Shown here piece after piece: positions 35,630 through 47,285 of a DNA stretch of 64,000 bases; position 1 is the first letter of the stretch, and the number at the start of each line of letters is the position of its first letter. The position numbers were made by a program, and so were the translations under genes. The notes under the pieces are model-generated. The model was not told the origin of the DNA, did no database searches, and was given only the letters and a program-made list of their open reading frames with translations. Source of the stretch: Lutjanus erythropterus (taxonomy: Eukaryota; Chordata; Actinopteri; Lutjaniformes; Lutjanidae). The stretch spans positions 12,670,519-12,734,518 of the forward strand of contig CM034604.1 of assembly GCA_020091685.1 (NCBI GenBank). The letters run 5' to 3'.

Positions 35630-35662
35630 CTGCAGGTAATGGAGAGAAAGGGGGTGTTATAT
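35630..35662 (-). promoter_or_regulatory. klhl29: Splice acceptor of the klhl29 coding exon
   Basis: Read on the minus strand, a pyrimidine tract (CCCCCTTTCTCTCC) is followed by ATTACCTGCAG and then the exon. The terminal AG is at 35631-35630. Tract length and the CTGCAG end match a strong vertebrate 3' splice site. Confidence 0.7.
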
Positions 35663-35860
35663 TATATGTATGCAAATCGAGGGGAGAGATACAGACACAA
35701 GAGCAGGGTTTCAGAGACAGAAAAAGACCGGGGGACAAAGAAAGAGCAAGACACCGGGTGAATTAAGGAGAGAACACGTTGATGTGAAGGTGTAAACGCT
35801 CACAGCATCTGCTCCCAATGCACCTGACTGACACGAACACACTGCGGCTCATTTGTTGCT

Positions 35861-36080
35861 TCTAATTCCTATTCTCCCAGTCATTAACGAGGGCTGCGAC
35901 AAGAGGGAGAGAAATGAGCACTGCTAGGCAGGTCTATAAAAAACACCATCAGTGCCAGCACCATAAGGAGCTAAATTTGTTGTGCGAGGCTCAGCAATGA
36001 GAGGTTAAAACAATACGGCCAAGCAAGACTTCAGCAGGTACACGCTCAGTTGAGTTTTCCTGAGGATGGTGCAGCAGCAG
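35861..36080 (+). repeat. Local direct duplication upstream of the exon, copy 1
   Basis: Matches 36395-36608: TCTAATTCCT.TTCTCCC, ACGAGGGCTG, AACACCATCAGTGCCAGCAC followed by CATAAGGAGC, and CAATGAGAGGTTAAAACAAT. Offset about 534 bases at the left end. Confidence 0.85.
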
Positions 36081-36099
36081 GCTGGTTATGAATATTTCA

Positions 36100-36180
36100 A
36101 AAGCCATTTACAGGCCATAGCATAGTCCTGCAAATGTCACTTAAAGGCCATAGCATAGTCCTGGAAAAATCATTTACAGG
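36100..36180 (+). repeat. Short tandem duplication, unit about 36 bases
   Basis: GGCCATAGCATAGTCCTG occurs twice (about 36112 and 36147), each with CATTTACAGG/CACTTAAAGG next to it. Confidence 0.8.
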
Positions 36181-36394
36181 TGTGGAGTGGAGACAAAATG
36201 AAACGCATTAAGTATCTCTGTAATCTTCAGTTTCTAGCGGTCTGTTCTGGTGTACAAACCCAAATCTGTTTAAAATGATATTCTGGTAAGTAAAAAAAAA
36301 AGAGTAAATGAAGGATCTCAATATTGTTAATCCTTTCATGATGTCCACTGCAGGAGCTATACTTACAATCATGTGTGCAAAACACAGCCGACCT

Positions 36395-36608
36395 TCTAAT
36401 TCCTGTTCTCCCTGTAATGAACGAGGGCTGAGGTCGGAGCGAGAGAAACGAGCACCACTAGACATGGAAGGTCTCTGAAAAAAACACCATCAGTGCCAGC
36501 ACCATAAGGAGCAAGACTCAACAATGAGAGGTTAAAACAATATGGCCGAGTCAGACATAAACAGGTACACACTCAGTGGAGTTTTTCAGAGGTCGGTGCA
36601 GTAGTATC
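36395..36608 (+). repeat. Local direct duplication upstream of the exon, copy 2
   Basis: Second copy of 35861-36080, with one roughly 20-base difference at the site corresponding to 35975-35995. Confidence 0.85.
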
Positions 36609-37325
36609 ATGACCTTGTGGTCAAAACTCATTCATCTGAATAGATAAATACCCCTGCAATTACAGCTCATCTCATACATCTAATGGCTGGTTAATTCAAT
36701 CAGATTGCCCTTGAAGTGCATTTGAGGGTTCTCCCCTTTTCAAGCACAGCATGCTGTGATAGGCTAAGAGGCGACAGTGAGCTGGAATTACATCAGTATG
36801 GGGTATGGCGCTATTGTGTAGCATGAGCAGCATATCACTCTATATTATATCATAAATCAAAGCGGTACAGGATCTGAGTAGAGAAATCCATCACTGGGGG
36901 GATTGTAGCGCATTGTACTCCTCCTCACCAAAGGCACGTTATGCTTCCCGAGCCCTTGATAACAGATGAAATAAATAAATAACAACCTCAAACCAGGTTC
37001 AGCAAGCCCCATGCAAAATCCCCTGGTCTGTAAGGAGAGAATGACAGCGGATGATAGGTCTTTATTCTGCACGCTGGGGTCTGTCACGCTGCCTCTTACC
37101 TCACAGAGGAGCGAGTGCCTTGAAATGCCGCCTTCTCTCTGTGTGTGTATCTCTTTCTGTGTGTGTGAGTGTGTGCAAAAGCACTATATACTACAAGTGA
37201 AAGACTGTGCATGCACCTAATGTTTTGGCAGAATTTAATGAGTAGAAGGCAATACGCATGAATGGTGCAGGGACTTCTGAGACCCCAAAAATCCAGTTCA
37301 AAGATTCAGTTCCTGTATATACTTA
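36609..37325. other. Repeat-free intronic stretch
   Basis: No exon or repeat recognised; short GT patch near 37140-37175. Confidence 0.35.
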
Positions 37326-37674
37326 TCGATTTATTAGCAACGTGCCAGCATTTCCATCGCAAGGACCTGCCTCAAGACATAGTGATCAGAAAGTGAGTAC
37401 TATGTCACTGTGACATAGTGCTTAAATATAGCCTGTAACTGCATCCACATAGTCCACAGCTGTGCTGGAGGTGTGTCTGTATTCACAGCAGCAGCTCGCT
37501 CATTCAAAATCCTAAACTGCAACAACATACCTCTTAATTCTACTAAATAGGGAAGGGAGAAATTTTAAAAACTAAAATAATTAAATAAACAAAATAATAA
37601 ATAAATAAATAAATAAATAATATAAATACAACAAAATAAATATTATATACAATTTCAACGTTAACATTTTAAAA

Positions 37675-37712
<38 letters not shown>

Positions 37713-38140
37713 TATTACTAAATCCTAACTAATAACGATGATAACGATAATAAAAAGGTCAATTTAAAAATCTAAAAATATTATTCTAGATTTTATATTG
37801 TATATATTTTTACATTTATTTTATTTATTCTTTTATTTATTAAAGAAGAATTATTAAATGGGGGAAATTTAATGAATGAAAAAAATAAATAAATGAGTCA
37901 TCATAAAAACATTAAAAATAAAAATGTAAAGTTTTTTTTAAATAATCTTTCTTATTTTATTTTTATGACTATTGTTTAATTTAATTATTTTCAAAAAAGA
38001 AAATTAAAAAGCCCCTATTAAGTGGTATTAAGAGGTTTGTGGATGTCACAGCTGAGGATCATGTGATTATACTGAATTTATGCACTATGTCACTTTATGA
38101 GAGGTTTGTCTTGAGAAAGGTCCTTTTTAATAAATCAATG
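37326..38140. mobile_element. Degenerate TIR element with AT-rich core
   Basis: The left side (CGATTTATTAGCAACG, AAGGACCTGCCTCAAGACAT) and the reverse complement of the right side (TTGATTTATTAAAAAGGACC, then TTTCTCAAGACA) match over about 60 bases, giving inverted termini about 815 bases apart. The core is more than 80% AT by eye. Confidence 0.55.
37596..37720. repeat. (AAAT)n and (ATT)n microsatellites
   Basis: An AAAT run at 37596-37623 and an ATT run at 37688-37717 lie in the AT-rich core of the TIR element. Confidence 0.95.
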
Positions 38141-39220
38141 CAGAGGTGATAAAAGTGTGCGGGAACATACTTTCTTCTCTGAAAAAGGATTTAATGAGAT
38201 GAGTTCAAAACTCCAGTGCAGTGTGTGTGTGAGAGGCTTTGAGCAGGCTGTTAGAAATGAAAAGCAGCTTTAAAAAGCTTTGATGCGAGCGATGCACGAT
38301 GCAGCCTGTGGTGGGAGCACTGGCCCTTCTGTATTTTTTCGCTGCTGCGACCATCTATGTATTTACCCACTAAAACACTCATTCTTTCTCCTTTTATGTC
38401 TTTCTCGGCCCCTCATTCTTTTTCTTCGCACATTCTAGTCCCTGTCTGAATCCGTCCCTTCATTTATTTCTCTCTCACACAAGCTCTGCTCTGTCCAAAT
38501 ACAGCAAGCTGATACGCGGCGATACGAGCCAGACGGAGCAACTAAAAGCTGTGGGACAACACTCTCACACGCTCTCTTTCTCTTTCTCACTCTCTCTGAA
38601 ATAACCTCCTCTCCCTCTCTGCAGTAACCCCTTTTAATAACCTCGAATTTTACAATAGAATAAGCTCGTATTATCTCTAAAATATTTGAGACAGAGAGAG
38701 TAACAAGGTGCTAGTCCGGTGGAACAATGGCAGAGTTAGTGCCAGGTAATATTCTCTTATCACACGAGCTGCACACCTGAGCTGAGAAATAAGAGGGTGG
38801 AAAATTCCTCCACATAAAAAACAGGAGGAGAAAAAGAAATAAGGGACTTTATCTCGACGAGAGTTGGAATTGGGGGCACAGTGCATTTGCATTCAAAAAA
38901 AAATCTGTACAATTTGTTTTTATCAATCCTTTTCAGATGTGAAGTGGGTACATGCCACTGTGCATCCACTGTGCCAGCAGTACAGTTTTGTGATTTTACT
39001 GGAAAAAGTGCTTTGTGTTGTCTTCCCGTACACCTCCAAGAACAAGGGCACATTGGAAGAACAAATCCATTACATTATGCAGAAAAGGCATTGAACCAAG
39101 TTTTCAAGAGCCCACACAAGGTAGCTTTGTGGGATAACCTTCAGAAGACTGCGATATACAGCACAGGGAGGAAGAATTAAAGTAAGTAAAAAACATATTT
39201 CCACAAGAAATGTTTTAAAT
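38141..39220. other. Intronic stretch with CT-rich patch
   Basis: 38380-38640 is C/T-rich on the plus strand. Nothing else is recognised. Confidence 0.35.
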
Positions 39221-39372
39221 AAGGGTGACCTTGGTGGCTTAGTGGTCAAAGGCATGTGCAAAGTATGAAAATGAGAAGTCCTCTTGGGTTCTAAACAAGT
39301 ACTAAACCAGTATTGCATCATCTCCCTCTCCTCCCTCACTCTTTCCTGCTTCTAATAAAGGGGGGGAAATGG
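39221..39372 (+). repeat. tRNA-derived SINE, degenerate
   Basis: GACCTTGGTGGCTTAGTGGT resembles an A box region and CTCTTGGGTTCTAA a decayed B box. The tail ends in TTCCTGCTTCTAATAAAGG, the usual end of a common fish SINE. About 150 bases. Confidence 0.7.
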
Positions 39373-39547
39373 ATAAAAACTAAAAAAGAGAGAAAATTAA
39401 GGAATTTGTAAAGGTTATGCAAGTATCTTGTTGTTCATTTATGCCTTAATTCTTATTGAAAACTGCAAGTTCTCATACATAAATGCCAAATTAGGTGGTT
39501 ATGGGTGTTTTCTGATCTGCTGTCTCTAGGGTTGAGGTACAGTTAAG

Positions 39548-39640
39548 CAGGGGTGGGTGATACGGCCATGGTATATATAATTTTCTATCACTGTAACACT
39601 ACTGTAAATATTCTACAAATTTTAAAACAATTCAAATGAA
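39548..39640 (+). mobile_element. hAT-like left end
   Basis: CAGGGGTGGGTGATACGGCC resembles the terminus of a fish hAT family with GATA/TATC subterminal motifs. The right end is not clear; 40155-40200 may be its remainder. Confidence 0.4.
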
Positions 39641-40510
39641 ATTTCCCTACAAATGGAAACAGCTGCCCCTTTTGGGACAACGTTCGAGTTACAATCAAAG
39701 AGTAAAACTAACATTCTTTCAAAACCTTTTAACGTTCCAAATGAGAACAATAATTTCAAGTGTTACAGATTTTAAGGTACAAATAAATAGCAGGCTGGGA
39801 TGCCTGCTGCTCAGAATTTGCAGTTTCACTCTCCTCCTCCACTCGTCTCCCCCTCTTTCACTCTCTTCTTCTAGGGCAGTTGGCAAACCAGCTTAGAGGT
39901 GCATCACTGCCAACGACTGTCGCTCTCACATCACGTGAGAATTTAGTAGTTTTAGTAGAAGTCCCGATGTCCAAATTGCGAGATCACATGATAAGTGCCT
40001 GAGATCAAGCGATGGACGCTATAGTGCTAAATATCTGCAGTGGTTAAAGACAGGAAAGGTCAGGGTCATAGTAAAAAGTGACTGTGTGTTGGAAATGAGA
40101 CGTTAACCTCCGGTGTCCAGTGTCAAAGACAGATCATTTTTAGAATTTGCCATGGTAGCTGGGCAATTTGGGAATTTTATTTTATACTGTAATATCGTAA
40201 GTAACTGTTCATGGATAACATAAACAGGAACCATGAGAATGTTTTTGGATTATCTGTTAAATTAATGCGGGTAAAATCAAGTTACTTCATCATATTGACG
40301 AACGAAACATAAAAACACATTATATAAGAGCCAGTTAAGCTCATATTTGTATTGAGTAAACTGCTTGATATTACATGTCACATATTCTGATTTTATTGAA
40401 TTTCATGCAGCATCTAATGTATATTTGGAATCGTTTCATATAGGTGGACCTTGTTAAAGTCATTAGTTATTTTTGCTACTGTTCTTTCTTTAAAAGGTTG
40501 GAATAAAAGG
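39641..40510. other. Intronic stretch, probably interior of an old element
   Basis: No coding frame of note. A GGGCAATTTGGGAATTTTAT string near 40161 could belong to the hAT-like end at 39548. Otherwise nothing recognised. Confidence 0.3.
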
Positions 40511-40780
40511 TACATACACCGATCATCCACAACACTAAAACCACTGACAGGTGAAGAGAATAACACTGATCATCACGATACAGTGGAACCTGGAGGCAAG
40601 TGAACAGTCAGTTCTTCAAGTTGACATGTTGGAAGTAGGAAAAATGGGCAAGAGCAAGAATCTGAGTGACTTTGACAAGGGCCAAATTGTGATGGCTAGA
40701 TGACTCGGTCAGAACATCTCCAAAATAACAGGTCTTGTGGAGCGTTATTGGTATGGGGTGCTTAGTACTAACAATGTAGG
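40511..40780 (+). pseudogene. Tc1-like transposase remnant
   Basis: Starts TACATACACCGATCATCC, the TA-flanked terminus of a fish Tc1-like element. From 40644 a frame reads [19 protein letters not shown], then a stop, then LGQNISKITGLVE: the N-terminal helix-turn-helix of a Tc1-type transposase. The in-frame stop (CGA to TGA) and loss of everything after the first helix-turn-helix make it inactive. The DDE catalytic domain is absent. Confidence 0.8.
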
Positions 40781-41001
40781 GATGCCCACAGAAATTTTTC
40801 AGGGAGTGGCTGAATGAGGCCACTGAAAATCTTGGGGCGGTACAGGCTGTTGGACTTGTGAATGAACTTGTATTTATATAGCAATTTTGGCTTATGAATC
40901 AATGGAAATGATGGGAATCCATCAACTGAATCAATGCTTGTAAAAATCAAAGTACTTAATCACATTACACAACTGAAGCACACAAATCAATGTGCATCAA
41001 T
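40781..41001. other. Short intronic spacer
   Basis: Lies between the Tc1 remnant and the hAT-like element; GAACTTGTATTTATATAGCA near 40863 resembles a motif at the head of other fish repeats. Confidence 0.35.
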
Positions 41002-41935
41002 GAGGGGTGTGTATCTCACTGACTGAGACCGCTTCGATTCGTATCTCGATACATGTTCGACGATACGATATATCTTAAAAATTTTAAATGGTCAGCGATT
41101 CTGTTCGATTTGATTCAGCTCTGTCACGAAACCATACAATATGATGCAACACAAGACAATGCAATGTGTGAATCTTTACATTTTGATTCAATTAATGCGA
41201 CATTTGTGGAGTGTTATTAGTTGCAAAAAGAAATCATGATAGTTTTACTAAATATAGTAACAGTAGAGACAGAGAGAAGGAGACATTACAGTGACATTAA
41301 CATCTTATTATGACTCTTGTGTAAATGAGATACTGTAGCCTAAATGAAAATCTGTGAACAAACTTTAAAACTGTTTAAAATATTAGTATTTTTGCAGTAA
41401 GATCATCTGCTGCTCTGTTTCATATGAAGAATGTTGTGGTTTTGATTAGTGTGGGGAAACAGTGATGCTCCGTGTTACCTGCTCTCACAGTGACATGACA
41501 TCTCTGTGGGTCAGACTTTTAAAACCCAAACTTACTCACACTTATTATGTGTGTTACGAAAATCTGGTGGTGCAACGTGGTACAATGTCACTTCTGTCGC
41601 TGTTTTCGGCGCGGTCTGTTTTGAGTAAATGAAGAGGAGACACAGGAGAGGGAGGAGGGAGCGCTTGTTTTGTGTGAGGGCGGCAGCAGGCGTCCAGCGA
41701 GGGCGGTGCAAGCAGAGGCAGGATGGGGGAGAAAACGGAGGAAACTTACAGTGGCAGCTCTCTGATGCCAAAAATTGAACATATGCGCGTCGTAATGAGA
41801 TGTATCGATACGCTAGTGCTGCATCAATTTGATTCATGTTCAGCAATTTATTGATATAGGCCGTCTGAACTGATGTACTCATACTTTACACATTAAAGTC
41901 CGATGCATCGGATGGAGTGAATCATTACACCCCTA
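41002..41935. mobile_element. hAT-like element, 934 bp
   Basis: Left end GAGGGGTGTGTATCTC; right end, reverse complemented, TAGGGGTGTAATGATTC; TATCGATAC motifs lie inside both ends. Flanks GCATCAAT (40994-41001) and GTGTCAAT (41936-41943) match at 6 of 8 positions. The GC-rich patch 41580-41780 resembles the 5' leader of an autonomous copy, but there is no transposase frame. Confidence 0.7.
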
Positions 41936-42748
41936 GTGTCAATAGTTGCAAACTATGTCAATATGATAGTTAAGGAATCACACACTGATATCTTTTAGTT
42001 TCTTATTTTACAGTTAATGTTACATTACTAATTATCTTGTATGCGTAGACTAATACCAGTACAGTTAACATTCTGAGTTCCACATTAATCCTGTTTTAAT
42101 GAGTTGTGTATATATAAATGTAGGCAGTTCATTGTAATTCAAACAGGCTAGTTATCCTTTTTCTTACAGACAAATATACAGCTTTAATTTGAAGGACTAC
42201 ACTGATTGTAAGGAATAAAACATCTACTTGGAACAAGCCTACAAGGTTTAAAACACCACACAGAGGCCTCGAATTATGGATGTTATTAACCATTATGAAA
42301 AATACACATAACTGATTTAAATTAGTAGTAGCTAATGTAAAATATCAAACAGGAGCATATTATGCATACTCATTACTCAGAAACATATTATGCATATGGG
42401 ACTAATGAAGGGGGCAACGATTCTGTCAGGGTGGCTACTGTACAGTATGTACATTGTATACATGTCTGGGGACAACAGATGGAAACTGCATTACATCTGG
42501 TGCAATACATTTACACTGTCCCTCTTAAATAAAACCAGGTAGGCTTAAGTGAATGAATGAAACTAGGTTAAGTAATCAAAGGACAGATCTGAGACTTTAT
42601 TTTCTGGTAGAATCACCTGCCATTATTTGTTGTGATCTAAATCTTCAAACAAACCCTCATTCAATGTTCCCCTGCCTCTCGGATGTAATTAAACAGAACA
42701 CAAGTCAAAAACCAAGGTCCTCTGCAGACATAATGGCTGCTGAAACTG
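41936..42748. other. AT-rich intronic stretch, nothing recognised
   Basis: No repeat boundary or exon seen. Confidence 0.4.
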
Positions 42749-43045
42749 GTAAATGGACCTGCGCTTTTCTAGTCTTACGACCACTCAGAGCGCTTTATAC
42801 TACGTGTCACATTGACCCATTTACACACACACACACACTCATGCACTAATTTCAGAGGCTGCCATGCAAGGTGCCTCATCAGAACCTCTCTCATTCACGA
42901 CATTCACAGACGGCTGTGCCTTTGGGGGCAATTTGAGGTTCAGTACCTCGCCCTTCAACATGTAGGCCCGAGGGAGCCTGGATCGAACCACCGATCCTCT
43001 GATCAGCGGATGACTTTCTCTGCCACTAAGCCACAGCTGCTCGGG
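42749..43045 (-). repeat. tRNA-derived SINE on the minus strand
   Basis: Read on the minus strand, AGCTGTGGCTTAGTGGCAG (A box region) is followed by GGTGGTTCGATCC (B box) at normal tRNA spacing. The body then shows ACTAGAAAAGCGC and CCATTTAC at its end, as in a very common teleost SINE. A short CA run (42823-42839) lies inside. Confidence 0.8.
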
Positions 43046-44318
43046 ATATGGTAAAACAGCCGCTTAAAATATCTGAGTAATGCAGTTCTGCTTATTTGAC
43101 TTACAATATCGCATAATGGTCCACACAACCCACAGAGACATTAAAGGGATTGCTACTTTGGTATAAAAAGTATGGGTATTGCTTTACAGAATTCTTATTT
43201 CCAAACCAGACATCATGATCCAGCCTATACTTCCTTTGTATAAACTACTTAGAACAACCCACATTCACCCTCAGTATCAGACAACAAATGTTGCTGTTTA
43301 TCTGGAGAAGAGCCTCTCACATTTCCATGCTTCAAATTCCATCACTCACTTTACCCGAGTGGCATTTTCACAATCTTGGCACTACATTTCACAATGTACA
43401 CAATCCTGTAAGTTAATTCCTGTCATCCTTGCACTATGCATGTCAGTATGTACTGTGTAACCGGAGGCTGCAAACTGATCCCTGCAGAACAAGTGTCACA
43501 GAGGCAAATCCCACTACATTTATGGTCCTGGGTAAACAGGAGGATTTAAGCTACTAATTACAGACACTTAAATTCCCTTCACAAGTGTGTTTCTGCAACT
43601 GCTCCAACGTCTGTGTGTGCGTGTGCGCGTGAGTTAGTGTGTTACCTTGAGGCTGAGAGTGTGTGCTGGGTGTGTTTGCAAGAGTAAGGTGATAAAAGAA
43701 ATTTTGCTCTTAGAGGCGCCTGTGGAAACCAACACCCAACACACCTGTGGACTCTGCCAGACCAGATAAACACTTAAATACATCACATCTAGAATGACAC
43801 TCTGCTCCGTGCCGCACTGCTCTGGGGAGAAGGTGCCAATAAAGATTTGCCCATTTTCTTTCACATCCAATGAAGTCACTGTCAGCCCCGGACAAAACAA
43901 TGGTGTTATAGAGGGGGAGATGATAACCTTTGCTGCGACGTGCGCATGCTAAGCCAACCTTCTTAAGAGCCTTTTCAATTTCATGAGAAACTAATGACAG
44001 CATTTCAGTCATACCCTACAGCAATTAATGAGGCGCTTCAGCTCCTGCAATCCTGTCAGCATGTTAATAATCTTACCTGATGGTATCGAGACTTTCCCAC
44101 ACCAAAATGCTATATTCAGACTCTGTCTGGCTCCTACTTAAAATAACAGCTGATGACTGAGAATCCTTCGCAGGGAGGAGAAAATCTAAACACAATGATT
44201 AAAATCACTAATCCTCCACAAGCCCAAACGCTAACAAAGAGAATCTGGTTTCCAACACACGCAGAAGAGCCGAAAAAGAAAGTGAGAAACACCATGTCAG
44301 CAATCAAACCTAATGAGC
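43046..44318. other. Repeat-free intronic stretch; possible regulatory core 43960-44070
   Basis: 43960-44070 includes CAGCAATTAATGAGGCG and ATGTTAATAATC, homeodomain-like cores in complex sequence. No exon recognised. Confidence 0.3.
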
Positions 44319-44340
44319 TGACTGACTGACTGACTGACTG
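44319..44340 (+). repeat. (CTGA)5 microsatellite
   Basis: Five clean CTGA/TGAC units. Confidence 0.95.
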
Positions 44341-44403
44341 GCATCTCCATTGTGTTGTCAGTCACGTCATGAGTTAAAAGCAGTCAGCTGCAGAGAAGGC
44401 AGA

Positions 44404-44442
44404 GTGTGTGTGTGTGTGTGCATGTGTGTGTGTGTGTGTGTG
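44404..44442 (+). repeat. (GT)n microsatellite
   Basis: Two GT runs split by a single CAT. Confidence 0.95.
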
Positions 44443-44680
44443 TTGGTCGCTGGGCGTTTTTTGACTCCTGTTTCAAAAAACAGCTATTCTAGCACTGTTG
44501 ATGCGTCAGAATCAGCACCCGGCGTACGATGTTCCAAATGCAACTGAGACCGAAAAGTGAGATGGTGTGGGTGTGTGTACACGTAAGACAGAGATGCAGC
44601 GAGGGAGTAGAAGAAGAAGAGGAGAAACAGTGTGTGTGTGTTTATGTGTAGGAGTAGGCCAATGTCTGCATGTGTGCAAG

Positions 44681-45845
44681 GCCAATTGTAGCTGACATCA
44701 TCGTGACCTCATTGCTCATTGCCATGGAGATGCCCTGCACGTTCCTGCGCGGGTTGTGAAGAGCATGTCAGGTGCCTTTGATGACTTCAGCTCCCAAATG
44801 ACGGTGGAATGATTAGCCAAAATAAAAGGTTTTCTGACAGGTGGACAACTGCAGCATCTTTTTGGAGATGTGGTAAAAAAAAAAAAAAGTCCATGATGAT
44901 AAATCCAACAGTCAGTGTCTCCTGTGGTTATTTATCGATTCCTTTCTTGAAAGAAGTTGTTACTGTTGTTGCTAACGTGTTGTTAGCTGCTGACTGGCAA
45001 CCCCATGATGCCTTTGGTTCAGTTTTTCGCACAATCAGAGGTTGTAGTCCTGACTTCTCTTGTGTGGCAGTGTTGATCCATAGGTGTATTAATACATCCA
45101 TGCATGGATCTAAAATGCATTGTGAGACTGACTCTTCAAAATAAAATTTGGACTGATGACAGTAATGGGCTCGACCCAAAACGCCAACTGTAGCTGACAT
45201 CATCGTGACCTCATTGCTCATGACAATGGAGAAGGCCTGCATGCTCTTGCGCAGGCTGGAAGTGCATTTCAGGAGCCTTCGATGACTTCAGCTCCTGAGC
45301 AAAGGTGCGCAAGTGATTAGCCAAAATAAAAAGTTATCTAACAGGTGGACGACTGCAGTGTCTTTTTGGAGATGTGGTAAAATAGGTCCATCATGATGAT
45401 AAAGCCAACACTGAATGTCTTCTATGGTTATTTATCCATTTTTCTGTCTTGAAAACAGTTGTTGCTAGCATGATGTTAGCATGTTAGCTGCTCATTCACA
45501 ATCTCATGATGCCTTGGCGTTGAGTCTTTCAACCAATCAGAGGCTGTTCCTGACGTCTTGTCTGACAGTGCTGATACATAAATGCATTATTCACATCCAT
45601 GTGCTGATCTAAAACGCCTTGTGAGATTGACCCTTCGAAACTTGCTGTGATAACAGTAATGAGATCAACCCCAAGGGCCAATTTTAGCCGAAATCTTCAG
45701 GACCTCATTGCCATCACCATGGAGATACCCTGCACGGGTTGTAAGTCCGTGCGGCGAACATCAGGAGCCTTCAATGCCTTCAGTTCCCGAGCGACGGCAC
45801 AGTGATTAGCCAAAATAAAAAGTTGTCTGACAGGTGGGAACATGA
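44681..45845 (+). repeat. Tandem array of 2.3 units, period about 500 bp
   Basis: Unit starts are at 44681, 45183 and 45677 (periods 502 and 494). All share GCCAA.TGTAGCTGACATCA or variants, GACCTCATTG, TGGAGA..CCTGCA, GATTAGCCAAAATAAAA and CTGACAGGTGG. Unit 3 stops near 45845. Units differ by roughly 15-20% by eye. The centre of units 1 and 2 has GTTAGCTGCT near a conserved CATGATGCCTT. Confidence 0.85.
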
Positions 45846-46981
45846 AGACACACACCCTAAAGAACAGCATCTGTCACTCCGAGGCGGCACGCAGCATGTC
45901 GGGTGTGTGTGACAGAGCTGCGTTAACAAAGCCATGTGGGAATACGCAGGGAGCCGCAGATAGACGTGAGGAAAGAGGGAGTGTAACAGATGGACAGAAA
46001 GTGGCAGCGACAGAGAGACAGCGAGACAGTGTGAGTGCGCGAGTAAATGAGATATAACAGCAGTAATGTGTGCGTGCGTGTGTGTGTATGTATGTGTGTG
46101 TGCAGCCTGAAATAGAGAGGAGGGTGTTAAGGATGGGATCAGGGTGGGGTGGGCCAGGTTGTGTGTCATACTTCTGTTCCAGGGTGTGATGTTTGCTTTG
46201 CTGGCACATTCTGCCCTGCGTTCAATACCCCCAGCTATTCCCCCCGCCATAGATACTCCCCAGGAGGAAGGGCTCTATTTCCAATCTGTAGTAGTGTTTA
46301 CTTCTATTGACCCAGTGACAGCCCAGCTTTCACCACACTCACACACACACACACACTCACAAGCAGCCACCTGCTACACTCACGAGTCTGAGCTAATGAT
46401 CAATTCGTCCATCAGCCAGTCCGGATGGTACAAAAGAGAGCCGGGGAAGGTCGGCATACTGTAACTTTACGAGGACAAGATATTGCTGTAAATGAGCGGC
46501 CCTGTGGGAAACATACACAGACATACAGACACTATAACTGTCACAGACACGCACGCCTGCTCGCACGCACGGCGCACACACACCAATGCGACTGCACACC
46601 AGTTAATGTGCTGACAGTTCCTCCAGGACAACAGAAGTATTCATCCCGATATTTAAATAATGGTAGAGACGGTTGGTACAGGAATAGCCCGGAGCAACGC
46701 GAGCCAGAGTCTCAGGCTTTTTACATTCTCCTCCTCGGCTAGAGTCCGGTACCGACACAGCACATAATGAAGACACACGCTGAAATGATGAAGACACACA
46801 TATCAAAGATGGTGTATCTTTCATGCCTATACATACTTGCCTGCTTTTAGGGCACGGCAAAACAGCTTATAAATGATAGCTTGATATTTTTGGGCTATGC
46901 CGCATAAAAAATAACATACTAGTGAAAATGTATGATGATCTTATATAATATGATGCAATGATGTAGATAACTACCTAACAA
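45846..46981. other. Intronic stretch with GT/CA microsatellites
   Basis: GT-rich run at 46065-46102 and CA run at 46334-46360. Long open frames (for example 46250-45780 minus, 156 codons) run through these repeats and look accidental. No exon recognised. Confidence 0.4.
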
Positions 46982-47285
46982 TAGAGCTGGGCAATATGGA
47001 AAAATTCTACTATCACAATTAACATAGTGGGAGTGACTATTAGTGCTTTCATAAAATATTAACACAATGAGATTTTACATCAATAATGATCAGTAATGTG
47101 GATATAATGACTAAGTGGGTAAAGGCAAATAATATCACAGCTAAAACAGTCTGGAAGGTTCAGAAAATTAATTATTAAATCACTTTACTGTAGTAGCTTT
47201 TAAAACCAGGCAAAGACAACACTTATGACATATCACAATATTACAATATCCAAAAACTAAGACAATATCTAGTCTCATAAAGTAT
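46982..47285 (+). mobile_element. hAT-like element with TAGAGCTGGGCAATAT end, 3'-truncated
   Basis: Left end TAGAGCTGGGCAATATGG. The interior reads AGGCAAAGACAACACTTATG, then ACATATCACAATATTACAAT and GACAATATCTAGTCTCATA, as in a common fish family. The expected inverted right end is missing after about 47285. Confidence 0.65.

Noticed and set aside
42749-43045. Functional tRNA gene on the minus strand
   Set aside because: Promoter boxes are present, but the arms do not pair well and the body is that of a SINE.
44681-45845. CRISPR-like array
   Set aside because: Units are about 500 bp and diverged, in a vertebrate genome; it is an ordinary tandem duplication.
45780-46250. 156-codon minus-strand open frame
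   Set aside because: Includes long runs encoded by a GT/CA microsatellite and the end of the tandem array; no protein family recognised.
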